NCBI RefSeq assembly: GCF_020164585.1
Contig: NZ_JAIQZF010000006.1
Span: 62,001 to 126,000, forward strand
From: Psychroflexus curvus
GTDB taxonomy: Bacteria > Bacteroidota > Bacteroidia > Flavobacteriales > Flavobacteriaceae
DNA: 64,000 nt
Reading direction: 5' to 3'
Each line of letters opens with the position of its first letter. Within the stretch, counting starts at the first letter, position 1. Below are positions 1-6,478 of the stretch, one piece after another. Under the pieces are notes generated by a model, which saw only the letters and a list, made by a program, of their open reading frames with translations, did no database searches and was not told where the DNA came from. The position numbers and the translations under genes were made by a program.

Positions 1-199
1 AGACCTCCATGAACTTATTCAGGAATTACCACAGGATCAGCTTGAAGTCTTAGAAATGCGAATATTTAAGGAAATGAGTTTTAAAGATATTGCCTTAAAA
101 ACCGACGTAAGTATTAATACGGCTTTAGGAAGAATGAGGTATGCCTTAATCAATTTGAGAAAGATCATTGAAAAGCACCAGGTGGTTTTAACGAATTAG
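1..199 (+). CDS. RNA polymerase sigma-70 factor, C-terminal end (partial)
   Basis: The first 199 bases continue an open frame that enters from outside the window and ends with TAG at 197-199. About 65 residues are visible. They form sigma region 4: a helix-turn-helix with the core DIALKTDVSINTALGRMR, which in sigma-70 proteins reads the -35 (here -33) promoter element. The pattern of a short acidic stretch followed by 'LEVLEMRIFKEMSFKDIA' is typical of ECF and small group factors. Region 2 is outside the window, so the subgroup cannot be decided. The 49-residue gene at 252 follows on the same strand 52 bases later and may be co-transcribed. Confidence 0.85.
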   Translation, partial: DLHELIQELPQDQLEVLEMRIFKEMSFKDIALKTDVSINTALGRMRYALINLRKIIEKHQVVLTN

Positions 200-251
200 T
201 ACATGCAATAATTCATTTTTATCTGCGTTTTCGTTATATAAAATCAAAAAT

Positions 252-401
252 ATGGCGAAAATTTACTCAAATGAAGTTTCTGAACTGTCTTCTAAACCGG
301 TGAAACCTTCAGCAAAAACCATCAAGAGTATTTTGGATTTTTCCAAGGCTCTAAGCATTGTTCGGTATAAAGATTTACAGTTCGACAGCATTCAGAATTA
401 A
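252..401 (+). CDS. 49-residue conserved-looking small protein of unknown function
   Basis: An ATG-started frame of 49 codons runs between the sigma factor tail and the terminator at 428-459. It begins MAKIYSNEVSELSSKPVKPS and ends with IVRYKDLQFDSIQN. It has no membrane segment, signal peptide or cysteine; it is basic in the middle (KPVKPSAKTIKS). I do not recognise a domain. The case that it is real rests on three things: an ATG start just after the sigma gene, a stop followed by a good hairpin plus T-run, and normal amino acid composition for a short soluble protein. I have an impression, not checked, that similar short proteins sit beside such sigma factors in other Flavobacteriaceae, which would suggest a regulatory partner. 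Function is unknown. Confidence 0.6.
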   Translation: MAKIYSNEVSELSSKPVKPSAKTIKSILDFSKALSIVRYKDLQFDSIQN

Positions 402-427
402 CTTATTAATTTTTAAAAAAAACAAAT

Positions 428-459
428 AAGCTTCCTTATTTAGATTTGGAAGCTTTTTT
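428..459. terminator. Bidirectional terminator between the small protein and nth
   Basis: Stem AAGCTTCC (428-435) pairs perfectly with GGAAGCTT (448-455) around a 12-base loop, followed by TTTT on the plus strand. On the minus strand an A-rich stretch at 411-427 supplies the T-run. It serves convergent genes on both sides and overlaps the last codons of nth. Confidence 0.75.
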
Positions 460-1104
460 CTTGTCGTAGGCTTTGATCACAGATTTCCGGCCAATCGTTT
501 TGGTGATGATGTCTTTATCCAAATCCCAGCCTCTGGCTGGAGAGTACTCCCTGCCATACCAGATGATTTGTAAGTGCAAATCGTTCCAGACGTCTTCAGG
601 AAATAGCCGCTTGGCATCTTTTTCGGTTTGTTGTACATTTTTACCAGTACTAAGATTCCAGCGGTACATTAACCTGTGAATATGCGTGTCTACAGGAAAT
701 GTAGGTACTCCAAAGGCCTGTGCCAGTACAACAGAAGCTGTTTTGTGACCTACCGCAGGAAATTCTTCTAAAGCTTCCATGTCGTTGGGTACTTTACCCT
801 TATATTTTTCTATAAGGATTTTGGAGAGGCCATGGATTCCTTTGGATTTCATCGGAGATAAGCCCACAGGCTTGATGATTTCTCGTATTTGATCTGGACT
901 CATTTTGACCATATCCCAGGGATTATCGGCCTGTTCGAAAAGAAGTGGCGTAATTTGATTCACTTTGACGTCAGTGCTTTGCGCTGAAAGTAAAACCGCA
1001 ATCAATAATGTGTAAGGATCTTTGTGGTCTAAGGGGATTGGAATGGTAGGGTATAAGTCCTTTAACGTATTTATAACGAAATCTACTTTTTCAGATTTTT
1101 TCAT
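436..1104 (-). CDS. nth: Endonuclease III (DNA glycosylase / AP lyase), form without iron-sulfur cluster
   Basis: This is a base-excision repair enzyme that removes oxidised pyrimidines and cuts the abasic site. The helix-hairpin-helix segment EEFPAVGHKTASVVL gives the catalytic lysine K121, and FPVDTHIHRL gives the catalytic aspartate D139, close to the E. coli positions 120 and 138. The normal C-terminal four-cysteine [4Fe-4S] loop is absent: the end reads LQIIWYGREYSPARGWDLDK and the protein has no cysteine at all. From memory, other Flavobacteriia have the same ending, so this is probably a lineage form and not damage. A TTG lies 18 bases upstream in frame, but the ATG at 1104 (MKKSEKVDF) fits the family start. 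The gene is divergent from bcp with 29 bases between starts. Confidence 0.93.
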   Translation of the reverse strand: MKKSEKVDFVINTLKDLYPTIPIPLDHKDPYTLLIAVLLSAQSTDVKVNQITPLLFEQADNPWDMVKMSPDQIREIIKPVGLSPMKSKGIHGLSKILIEKYKGKVPNDMEALEEFPAVGHKTASVVLAQAFGVPTFPVDTHIHRLMYRWNLSTGKNVQQTEKDAKRLFPEDVWNDLHLQIIWYGREYSPARGWDLDKDIITKTIGRKSVIKAYDKKKASKSK

Positions 1105-1133
1105 TGCTTTACTTTTAAACAAAAATAGGAATT

Positions 1134-1583
1134 ATGACAACACTTAAAGCTGGAGATAAAGCTCCGAATTTTGAAGCTAAAGACCAAGACGGAAATGTGC
1201 ACACGCTTAAAGATTATGAAGGAAAAAAATTACTCGTTTTCTTTTATCCAAAAGCGAGCACCCCTGGATGCACTGCCGAAGCCTGTAACCTGAGAGATAA
1301 CTGGGAAACTTTTCAGGCCAAAGGTTATGACATAATTGGGGTGAGTGCAGATTCTGCCAAGCGCCAGCAAAACTTTAAAAATAAATATGAGCTACCATTT
1401 CCATTGCTTGCAGATGAAGACAAAGAAGTCATCGAAGCTTTCGGCGTGTGGGGTCCAAAGAAATTTATGGGAAAAGAATACGATGGAATCCACAGAACTA
1501 CCTTTGTTATCAATGAAGAAGGCGTGCTTGAAGACGTTATCTCCAAAGTGAAAACCAAAGCGCACTCCGAACAAATTCTTTAA
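1134..1583 (+). CDS. bcp: Thioredoxin-dependent peroxiredoxin (BCP/PrxQ type)
   Basis: This 149-residue thiol peroxidase reduces hydrogen peroxide and organic hydroperoxides in the cytoplasm using thioredoxin. The active site TPGCTAEAC carries the peroxidatic cysteine C46 and the resolving cysteine C51, five residues apart, which is the mark of the BCP/PrxQ group. The fold begins LKAGDKAPNFEAKDQDG and contains the FFYPKAS strand before the active site. Length matches the family. It is divergent from nth, so oxidative damage repair and peroxide removal share one short intergenic region of 29 bases. No regulator binding site was seen. Confidence 0.95.
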   Translation: MTTLKAGDKAPNFEAKDQDGNVHTLKDYEGKKLLVFFYPKASTPGCTAEACNLRDNWETFQAKGYDIIGVSADSAKRQQNFKNKYELPFPLLADEDKEVIEAFGVWGPKKFMGKEYDGIHRTTFVINEEGVLEDVISKVKTKAHSEQIL

Positions 1584-1697
1584 TCCCTCAACGAGAGTTT
1601 AGTTAGTGGACTATACAGATAAAGTTCCTAGGGTGCTTTCTTTTGGATGCTTATCTCGATGAGGTTGATAAACCAAGAAATAATGTAATTTGGTGTC

Positions 1698-2594
1698 ATG
1701 AAATGGGAGCAGGCAATTCAGGATTTTACATATTACCTTAAGATAGAAAGAGGTCTGGCCGATAATACCATTCAGAATTATCGGCTGGACATTTTAAAAC
1801 TGGTCAATTACCTCTCTGAATTTGACCTGAATGTTTCTCCTGAAGATATTACTGAAGAAGATATTCAAGGGTTTATTTATACTATTTCGAAACTCTTGAA
1901 TGAACGGTCGCAAGCCAGATTAATTTCAGGCTTGAAAAGTTTTTTTGATTATTTGATTTTCGAAAATTATAGAAAATCTAATCCATTAGAACTTATAGAA
2001 TCTCCACGTCTGGGTAGAAAACTCCCGGATACCCTATCTACCAAAGAAATTGATAAGCTTATCAATGCTATTGACTTATCCCATCCTCAGGGACAGCGTA
2101 ACAAAGCTATCATAGAAACGCTTTATGGGTGTGGACTTCGCGTTAGCGAACTCACTGGTTTGAAGATTTCACATCTTCATTTTGAAGAAGGATTTATAAA
2201 AGTTGTTGGTAAGGGAAATAAGGAACGATTAGTGCCGATTAATTCCTACACCCAAAAGTTTATTGAGCTATATAAAGATGAAGTAAGAATTCATCAGGAT
2301 CCAAAGCCAGAGTTTAAGGATATTTTATTTTTAAACAGACGTGGTGCTCAGTTAACGAGAGCCATGATTTTTACTATCGTAAAACAATTAGCTGTAGAGG
2401 CTCATATTCAGAAGAAAATAAGCCCGCATACCTTTAGACACTCATTTGCGACCCATCTTTTAGAAAATGGAGCTAACTTGAGAGTTATACAACAAATGCT
2501 GGGTCACGAAAGCATTACGACCACAGAAATCTACATGCATCTGGATAAAACACATCTAAGGTCTGTCTTGGAACAATTCCATCCAAGGGCTTGA
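1698..2594 (+). CDS. xerD: Site-specific tyrosine recombinase XerD, chromosome dimer resolution
   Basis: This 298-residue recombinase acts with its partner at the dif site to resolve chromosome dimers. The N-terminal core-binding domain spans about residues 1-100 and the catalytic domain follows. All six catalytic residues are present: R148 (GCGLRVSEL), K172 (VVGKGNKER), H244 and R247 (SPHTFRHSFATHL), H270 (MLGHES) and Y279 (TTEIYMH). These numbers are the same as in E. coli XerD, with no insertions. No mobile-element genes or att-like repeats flank it, so it is the housekeeping enzyme and not a phage integrase. It ends one base before the convergent membrane-protein gene, with no terminator visible between them. 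Confidence 0.94.
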   Translation: MKWEQAIQDFTYYLKIERGLADNTIQNYRLDILKLVNYLSEFDLNVSPEDITEEDIQGFIYTISKLLNERSQARLISGLKSFFDYLIFENYRKSNPLELIESPRLGRKLPDTLSTKEIDKLINAIDLSHPQGQRNKAIIETLYGCGLRVSELTGLKISHLHFEEGFIKVVGKGNKERLVPINSYTQKFIELYKDEVRIHQDPKPEFKDILFLNRRGAQLTRAMIFTIVKQLAVEAHIQKKISPHTFRHSFATHLLENGANLRVIQQMLGHESITTTEIYMHLDKTHLRSVLEQFHPRA

Positions 2595-2595
2595 T

Positions 2596-3201
2596 TTATA
2601 CCTCCATTTTGGTTAAAATCTTATAATTTTTGTAAAGTCGTTTGGTTAAGATACCGTAGAGGAGTTTATAAAAAAGGATTAATAAACCAATAATGATAAG
2701 GAGTATAAACATCATGATGCCTGCAACTATCCAGAACTCGAGAGTATTGAAGGTGGTTTGAATCAAAATAGCCCTGGCACCACTTATGATGAAAATGATG
2801 ATAAACAAAGCAATATTATAGCGCACATAATATTTGACAGCCTGTCTTGTCTTGATGATCTGTCGCATCAGTTTTTTGGCCGAATCGGTCACCTTAATGC
2901 GAAGGTAATTTCTACAAAACAAATAGATAAAACCAAAGAGGACAATATAATTGACAATGGTGGTTACTTTCAAAAACCACATAAACACCTTACTTTCGAT
3001 AGTTTCTAAGTAATTTTCTGAAGATATTAATATATCAAGGGCTAACCAGAATACAAACTCTAAGATGCTGATGATAAATATCCACTTTACGCTCGAAGAT
3101 GATTTCTTATGTAACATAGGCATAAGTTCATCTTGCGTATATTTTGGCAAATTTTCGGAGCGTTTTTGCCAGTCTTTTTTAATAAGGTCTAATTCATCCA
3201 T
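2596..3201 (-). CDS. Membrane protein paired with an ECF sigma factor (possible anti-sigma factor)
   Basis: This 201-residue protein has a soluble N-terminal 40 residues (MDELDLIKKDWQKRSENLPK) followed by about four hydrophobic helices: near 41-62, 78-100, 125-148 and 158-182. It has a charged tail. I recognise no enzymatic domain. It starts with ATG two bases after the sigma factor stop at 3204, so the two are surely one transcript. A short cytosolic part followed by membrane helices directly behind an ECF sigma gene suggests that it holds the sigma factor at the membrane. There is no zinc-binding anti-sigma motif (HxxxCxxC), so the role is inferred from position only. A TTG six bases further upstream is the alternative start. 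Confidence 0.7.
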   Translation of the reverse strand: MDELDLIKKDWQKRSENLPKYTQDELMPMLHKKSSSSVKWIFIISILEFVFWLALDILISSENYLETIESKVFMWFLKVTTIVNYIVLFGFIYLFCRNYLRIKVTDSAKKLMRQIIKTRQAVKYYVRYNIALFIIIFIISGARAILIQTTFNTLEFWIVAGIMMFILLIIIGLLILFYKLLYGILTKRLYKNYKILTKMEV

Positions 3202-3203
3202 AA

Positions 3204-3698
3204 TCAAGGATTCAAAATAGTTTTAAGTTTAGTCTTCACTCTATTCATTTTCACTCTTGCATTGACTTCTGAAATTCCCAGGGTTTCAGAGATTTCTGTA
3301 TAGGGTTTCTCTTCCAGGTAGAGAAGGACCAAGGCTTTATCAATATCATTAAGTTCTCTTATTGCAGCGTACATTAATTTTAAATTATCATCCAGCGTGC
3401 TGTCATAACCTTCAGCAGAGATTTTGAAATCGAAATTTTCCCAGGGCAGGGTTTGAATTCCTCTTTTTTTCTTTCTAAATAAGGTAATGGCTGTATTCAA
3501 AGCCACACGATACATCCAGGTACTAAATTTCGACTCTTCTCTAAATTTCGGGTAAGCCTTCCATAACTGGACGGTTATTTCTTGAAAAAGGTTTTTATGA
3601 GCATCGGCATCGTAGGTGTACATCCTACAAATCTTATGAGCGATGTTTTGGTGTTCCTCAAGGAGATTTATAAATTTTTTTTCTAAGTCTGTTTTCAA
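3204..3698 (-). CDS. ECF-type RNA polymerase sigma factor
   Basis: This 164-residue protein has sigma region 2 at about residues 20-90 (HKNLFQEITVQLWKAYPKF, FSTWMYRVALNTAI) and region 4 at about 110-160 (LVLLYLEEKPYTEISETLGI, VNARVKMNRVKTKLK). There is no region 3, as expected for the extracytoplasmic-function group. The start is TTG at 3698: the next methionine lies inside region 2, so no ATG start is possible. A weak start codon on a regulator may limit its level. It is co-transcribed with the membrane protein downstream. The target genes cannot be read from this window. Confidence 0.9.
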   Translation of the reverse strand: MKTDLEKKFINLLEEHQNIAHKICRMYTYDADAHKNLFQEITVQLWKAYPKFREESKFSTWMYRVALNTAITLFRKKKRGIQTLPWENFDFKISAEGYDSTLDDNLKLMYAAIRELNDIDKALVLLYLEEKPYTEISETLGISEVNARVKMNRVKTKLKTILNP

Positions 3699-3789
3699 AA
3701 TTTACTTGGTCTGTATGTAAGTCGTTAAAATTATCAAAAGTTACAGTCTTGGCCTTAATTTAAATTAATTTAGACATAAAATTGTTAAG

Positions 3790-5085
3790 ATGAATGTTCC
3801 AATTATAGATTTGCCACGAGTTGTTATTATTGGCTGTGGTTTTGGTGGTGTAAGTTTGGTAAGAAAACTTGAAAAGAAACCTTTTCAGGTGGTCATGTTG
3901 GACAAAAGGAATTACCACACGTTTCAACCGTTATTATACCAGGTTTCAACATCGGGTTTAGAGCCAGATTCTATTGCTTACCCCATTCGTAAAATCCTTA
4001 AAAGGAACAGAGACGCTTACTTCAGAATGGCGGATGTTCAGCATATTGATGATAAGAGGCAAGTGATAAAAACCAATATAGGCGAAATCACCTATGATTA
4101 TTTAGTTATCGCCACAGGTTCCAAAACCAATTTCTTTGGAAATAAAAGTGTGGAGGAAAACGCCATCTGGATGAAGACTGTACCTCAGGCTTTAAACTTA
4201 AGAAGTTTGATTTTAGAAAATTTTGAGGAAGCCACTATAACAGAAGATCCTGAAAGAAGAAAGGCTCTGTTGAATTTTGTAATTGCTGGTGCAGGACCTA
4301 CTGGGGTTGAGCTTAGTGGTGCTTTAGCAGAATTAAGGAGAAATGTGATCCCAAAAGATTACCAAGATATAGATCCTGAAGATATTCATATTCATTTGAT
4401 TGAGGGCTTAGAAAAAGTCCTGCCGCCGATGAGTGACAAATCTTCTGCCAATGCTCAAAAATATCTTGAGGAGCTAGGTGTAGAAATTCATCTCAATACG
4501 TTTGTGGATTCGTACGAAGATCAGGTTGTGAAAACCAATAATGAAGATTTGACATTCCATACAGAAACTTTTATCTGGAGTGCCGGGGTAACTGGTGCAG
4601 CGATAGAAGGTCTTAAGAATGAGGCTTTAATGGAAAAAGCAAACCGCTATAATGTGAATACCTTTAACCAGATAGATGGTTATGACAATGTTTTTGCTAT
4701 TGGGGATATCGCCTTAATGACGAGTGAGGACTATCCTAAGGGGCATCCTATGGTTGCTCAACCCGCTATCCAACAGGGCAAACATTTAGCCAAAAACTTA
4801 GTGCGAATCATCAACAAAAAAGACCTTTTACCTTTTGAATATTTCGATAAGGGGACAATGGCAACAGTTGGAAGAAACAAAGCTGTGGTTGATCTAGATA
4901 AATTTAAATTTGGAGGAGCCTTCGCCTGGTTTGTATGGATGTTTGTTCATTTGTGGTTCCTGGTGGGCTTCAGGAATAGAATAGTAACCTTTTTCAACTG
5001 GACCTATAGTTATATCAATTATGATAGAGCAGCGAGACTTATAGTGAGACCCTTTAAAGCTAATAAACTAAAATCTCCAGATTAA
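3790..5085 (+). CDS. ndh: Type II NADH:quinone oxidoreductase (NDH-2)
   Basis: This 431-residue flavoprotein passes electrons from NADH to the quinone pool without pumping protons. The FAD-binding motif is near the start (VVIIGCGFGGVSLVRKL, residues 11-27), and the NADH-binding glycine motif is near 160-175 (NFVIAGAGPTGVELSGAL). The FAD-contacting ending NVFAIGDIA and the quinone-site-like stretch HPMVAQPAIQQGKHLAKN follow. The C-terminal part (FGGAFAWFVWMFVHLWFLVGF) is hydrophobic and amphipathic and should anchor the enzyme to the inner face of the membrane. It stands alone and is divergent from the sigma operon. It is a proton-independent entry point next to succinate dehydrogenase further along this window. 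Confidence 0.9.
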   Translation: MNVPIIDLPRVVIIGCGFGGVSLVRKLEKKPFQVVMLDKRNYHTFQPLLYQVSTSGLEPDSIAYPIRKILKRNRDAYFRMADVQHIDDKRQVIKTNIGEITYDYLVIATGSKTNFFGNKSVEENAIWMKTVPQALNLRSLILENFEEATITEDPERRKALLNFVIAGAGPTGVELSGALAELRRNVIPKDYQDIDPEDIHIHLIEGLEKVLPPMSDKSSANAQKYLEELGVEIHLNTFVDSYEDQVVKTNNEDLTFHTETFIWSAGVTGAAIEGLKNEALMEKANRYNVNTFNQIDGYDNVFAIGDIALMTSEDYPKGHPMVAQPAIQQGKHLAKNLVRIINKKDLLPFEYFDKGTMATVGRNKAVVDLDKFKFGGAFAWFVWMFVHLWFLVGFRNRIVTFFNWTYSYINYDRAARLIVRPFKANKLKSPD

Positions 5086-5102
5086 AGTGTTTATTTGAGG
5101 TC

Positions 5103-5148
5103 AAAAAAAAGCGGGGGAGTCCTATTGATGAATCCCCCGCTTTTTTTT
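5103..5148. terminator. Strong bidirectional terminator after ndh
   Basis: A perfect 16-base-pair stem (A8-GCGGGGGA at 5103-5118 with TCCCCCGC-T8 at 5133-5148) encloses a 14-base loop. A run of A on one side and T on the other makes it work for both ndh and the convergent lipoprotein gene. Confidence 0.93.
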
Positions 5149-5161
5149 ATAGCTTTAAATG

Positions 5162-6265
5162 TTATTCTCCTAAAACCTCTTTTACTTTTTCTCTAAGATC
5201 ATCACCTCTCAGATCTTTTCCTATGATTATTCCGTTTTCATCAATCAGGAAGGCTGCAGGAATAGCCCTTACGCCATATTTCTTGGCAATAGGTTCTTGC
5301 CAGTATTCCAGATTCGAGATGTGATTCCAGTTGAGTTGATCGTCCTTAATGGCTCTTACCCAGGCATCTTTATTGTTGGGTTTATCCAAAGAAACACCTA
5401 CAACTGCAAATCCTTTGTCTTTATAGTCCTTATAAATGCTTACAATATTCGGATTTTCTATTCGACATGGTTTACACCAAGAAGCCCAAAAATCAATTAA
5501 TGTAACTTTTCCCATGACATCTTCAAGCGCTAATTCTTCTCCATCTGGAGTAGGACCTGAAAATTTTGGAGCCTCGGCACCAATATCCGTAGCACCGATT
5601 TCGGCTATATTTTGCCCTAGTTTTTTTCCGAGCGGCGTATCTTTTACTTCATCATCAAATTTTTCGTAAAGTGTTTTCATTTGGTTGAGTGGAATAGCTT
5701 TAGAATTCATTACATCAGACAAAGCCATCATACCAACTATAGAATGTGTATTGTTTTGGATAAATTCCAAGCTATTTTCCTGGGCTTCTTTTTCTAAATT
5801 TTTTATATCTAATTGCATGTCCAGGTAAGCTACTTCATCACCCCTTTGTGCAGCTTTTTGATACTCAGCTCTGATTGAATCTCTGTCTTTTGTGTAGCTA
5901 GAAATGATATCAATATAATCTTTCAAAAGTTCGTTATGCTCTCCTCCTTCAATTTTCGCATCTCTTAAATTAGCTTTATTAGCATCAATTTTAATTTGTT
6001 TAGCATCATTAATAAAAATGATATTTCCGTTAACTCCTTCAATCTGAATAAGATTTATGTCTTGTTTGCCAGGGTTTAAGTCAAATGTGAAAGAATTATT
6101 TTGAACTTGTACTGTATCTAAAGGAATGGGTATATTCTGAGGGCCAAGTTGATTAAGATATACATTTGCTCCATCAGATACATCTTCTACAGAACCTTTT
6201 AGCTGATTTGATGAATCGCATCCAACAAGTGTTACTGTAAACAAAAGGCTAACTAATATTCTCAT
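5162..6265 (-). CDS. TlpA-type thioredoxin lipoprotein with N-terminal DUF4369-like domain
   Basis: The protein starts at the ATG at 6265 (MRILVSLLFTVTLVGCDSS), which gives a lipoprotein signal with the lipobox cysteine in LVGC; the longer frame to 6298 would bury this signal. Residues about 20-120 resemble the DUF4369 domain seen before many Bacteroidetes thioredoxins. A helical, charged linker follows. The last 140 residues are a thioredoxin fold with the active site WASWCKPCRIENP and the cis-proline segment VRAIPAAFLID. It should reduce or rearrange disulfides on the periplasmic side, for example in cytochrome maturation or protein folding. It is alone on its transcript and ends at the shared terminator with ndh. 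Confidence 0.9.
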   Translation of the reverse strand: MRILVSLLFTVTLVGCDSSNQLKGSVEDVSDGANVYLNQLGPQNIPIPLDTVQVQNNSFTFDLNPGKQDINLIQIEGVNGNIIFINDAKQIKIDANKANLRDAKIEGGEHNELLKDYIDIISSYTKDRDSIRAEYQKAAQRGDEVAYLDMQLDIKNLEKEAQENSLEFIQNNTHSIVGMMALSDVMNSKAIPLNQMKTLYEKFDDEVKDTPLGKKLGQNIAEIGATDIGAEAPKFSGPTPDGEELALEDVMGKVTLIDFWASWCKPCRIENPNIVSIYKDYKDKGFAVVGVSLDKPNNKDAWVRAIKDDQLNWNHISNLEYWQEPIAKKYGVRAIPAAFLIDENGIIIGKDLRGDDLREKVKEVLGE

Positions 6266-6478
6266 CTTTTTAATTTTTAATTTTTCAAAAATAACCATCT
6301 CTAGTTGAGTATAGTCATAACATTAGAATAAAAAAATGAAAATTAAATTAAATTTATTTTTATTGGTTTGATTCTGATTTAGAGACGAGACATAAGTTTA
6401 AAAAATATTAACTTTCAGGAGTAGTTAAATAAATTCTCAAATAATCTTACATTTAAACAATTAACAAAAAGGAAACTC

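Noticed and set aside
473-679. 68-residue plus-strand open frame
   Set aside because: It lies opposite the well-supported nth gene, has no motif and reflects codon bias of the other strand.
1698-2594. Phage or integrative-element integrase
   Set aside because: All six catalytic residues fall at the XerD positions, there is no att-like repeat and no mobile genes are adjacent.
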